Below are positions 62,904-64,000 of a stretch of 64,000 bases of DNA, in pieces. Location: the NCBI RefSeq assembly GCF_000230895.2, contig NC_016604.1:2170001-2234000 (forward strand). Reading direction: 5' to 3'. The notes beneath the pieces are model-generated. The model saw only the letters and a program-made list of their open reading frames with translations, was not told the origin of the DNA and made no database searches. This DNA is from Mycolicibacterium rhodesiae NBB3 (GTDB taxonomy: Bacteria; Actinomycetota; Actinomycetes; Mycobacteriales; Mycobacteriaceae). Numbering within the stretch: position 1 is the stretch's first letter; each line of letters starts with the position of its first letter. A program made the position numbers and the translations under genes.

Positions 62904-64000
62904 CTAGAAGAACGTACGGATCAAGTCGACGACGAGGCCCTGCTCGTCGAGCACCGGGATCATCGGCCACTTGTCGAAGACCGTGCACGGATGGCTGATT
63001 CCGAACTCCACCCAGTCTCCGACCTCGACGTGGTCGGAGCCGAGTCTCAGATAGGCGTGCTGGTCGTTGAGCTTCACGACGCGGGCCGCCGGCAGTCCAT
63101 AGGGGACAGGCAGATCCTGGTCGAAAGACACATCACGACGTCCCATCGTCAGCAGCGCGAGGTCCGGCTCGGGCCGCGAGACGACCTGCGCCCACACTCG
63201 CAGCGCCGGTCGCAGCGCAGCGCGTAGTGGTGACGTCCGGTGGTACAGGCCGTCGTCGTGGGTCAGGTAGCACCCGCTGCGCAGAATCGTTCGGACGGAC
63301 ACGTCGGCCGGCCATTCCGTGAGTGCGTCGGCGACCACATCGAAGTACGTGCTGCCGCCTGCCGTCGCAATGACGCGGTCGGTTTCGACGATCGGCGTCA
63401 GGCGCAGCACCGCGGCGCGAACGTCGGCAAGATACGACCGGACCACCGCCACCGCATCGGGGCTCAGGTCTGCACCGAGTGCGGCTTCGTAACCGGCAAC
63501 GCCGACCAGCCGAAGCCGAGGGGATGCCGCGACCGCACGGGCCACCTCGTCGAGCTCCTCGCCCCCACGGCAACCGGTGCGTCCACCCGCCATGCCCACT
63601 TCGACGCACACGTCCACCGGCCGGACGGCACCGGCCGCCGTCAGTGCCGACGTCATCAGTTCGACCCCGCGCACCGAGTCGGCCCAGCACACCATCGTGA
63701 AGTCCGGGTCAGCGTCCAGTTCGGCGGCCAGCCACCGCAGCGCGGCGTCGTCGACAAGCTCATTGGCCAGAAGGACATCGCGGACCCCGAACGCGCGAAA
63801 CACCCGGACCTGGCTCACGGTGGCAGCCGTGACCGCACACGCCCCCGCATCGAATTGTCTGCCGAGCAGCTGAGGTGACATGTGCGTCTTGCCGTGAGGC
63901 GCCAGCTCGACGCCGCGGTCGACGCACCAGTGCGCCATCGTGGCGAGGTTGTGGGCCAGCGCGTCGGCGTGCAGGACGCACACCGGGCCGACCGCGCCAC
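62904..64000 (-). CDS. PLP enzyme, D-threonine aldolase / D-serine dehydratase family, 5' truncated
   Basis: Fold-type III (alanine-racemase-like) enzyme running off the right edge; at least 365 codons are present and the frame is open to base 64000. The PLP lysine is in LAPHGKTHMSPQL, the GYEAALG and AGGSTYFD phosphate-binding regions follow, and the C-terminal GISHPCTVFDKWPMIPV has the His-x-Cys zinc pair of DSD1-type D-serine dehydratases and D-threonine aldolases. Substrate is a D-hydroxy amino acid or related compound. An internal GTG at 63983 is not the start, since GPVCVLHADALA continues upstream. Confidence 0.88.
   Translation of the reverse strand, partial: GAVGPVCVLHADALAHNLATMAHWCVDRGVELAPHGKTHMSPQLLGRQFDAGACAVTAATVSQVRVFRAFGVRDVLLANELVDDAALRWLAAELDADPDFTMVCWADSVRGVELMTSALTAAGAVRPVDVCVEVGMAGGRTGCRGGEELDEVARAVAASPRLRLVGVAGYEAALGADLSPDAVAVVRSYLADVRAAVLRLTPIVETDRVIATAGGSTYFDVVADALTEWPADVSVRTILRSGCYLTHDDGLYHRTSPLRAALRPALRVWAQVVSRPEPDLALLTMGRRDVSFDQDLPVPYGLPAARVVKLNDQHAYLRLGSDHVEVGDWVEFGISHPCTVFDKWPMIPVLDEQGLVVDLIRTFF

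Overview
The window is about 64 kb of high-GC DNA from a rapidly growing mycobacterium (Mycolicibacterium type). Three things point there: gene-for-gene synteny with the Mycobacterium tuberculosis (Mtb) segment Rv3671c-Rv3600c, read in reverse orientation; many GTG/TTG starts; and dense ATGA/GTGA stop-start overlaps. Mtb names below rest on remembered sequences and gene order, since no search was run.

Layout. 1-7.1 kb: the end of marP, then ephE, a holin-like membrane protein, a secreted trypsin-like protease, acs, a degenerate Fic-like gene and a HAD phosphatase. The intergenic gaps around the HAD gene hold two structured small RNAs, an Ms1/MTS2823-type RNA (minus strand) and a 6C/B11-type RNA (plus strand). 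7.5-16.9 kb: the actinobacterial Tad block (Ssd/CpaE-like, TadA, TadB, TadC, Flp pilin, TadE, TadE-like), a GAF/PAS protein, an MrfA-like helicase, cspA and an Rv3647c homologue. 17-22.8 kb: topA, a membrane adenylate cyclase, DNA polymerase III delta' and tRNA-Thr(CGT).

22.8-39 kb is the more accessory part: a carboxymuconolactone decarboxylase-like gene, an Rv3635-like polytopic protein with galE, an N-acyl-D-amino-acid deacylase-like amidohydrolase with a TetR regulator, and then a translationally coupled minus-strand trio. The trio consists of a Pls-type (epsilon-poly-lysine synthetase architecture) single-module NRPS, an M1 zinc peptidase and a polytopic membrane protein. A TerC-family gene with a yybP-ykoY-type manganese riboswitch diverges from it. 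A beta-lactamase-fold esterase, two small secreted proteins and uraD-like and ppa genes follow. The Pls-like trio is the best candidate for an undescribed system: its adenylation pocket, aligned by hand, resembles a lysine code.

40-64 kb: a large secreted protein with 12 Ig/cadherin-like repeats sits between ppa and dacB, where Mtb has no such gene. After it come dacB, an Rv3626c-type metalloprotease, tilS, hpt, a molybdopterin oxidoreductase, lpqG, ephA, ftsH, and one long co-directional folate/pantothenate run (folE-folP-folB-folK-DUF3180-DUF6779-DUF2520-panC-panD-coaX). The window ends inside a minus-strand PLP enzyme of the D-threonine aldolase/D-serine dehydratase family.

How it works together. 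The core is housekeeping: folate, pantothenate-CoA, tRNA-Ile lysidine, purine salvage, membrane proteolysis, topology and replication. Envelope functions are interleaved (MarP, the Tad pilus, DacB, EphA/EphE, the repeat protein, the Pls-like trio). Three RNA regulators (Ms1, 6C, the Mn riboswitch) lie in the intergenic regions, and panD, a reported 6C target, is in the same window.
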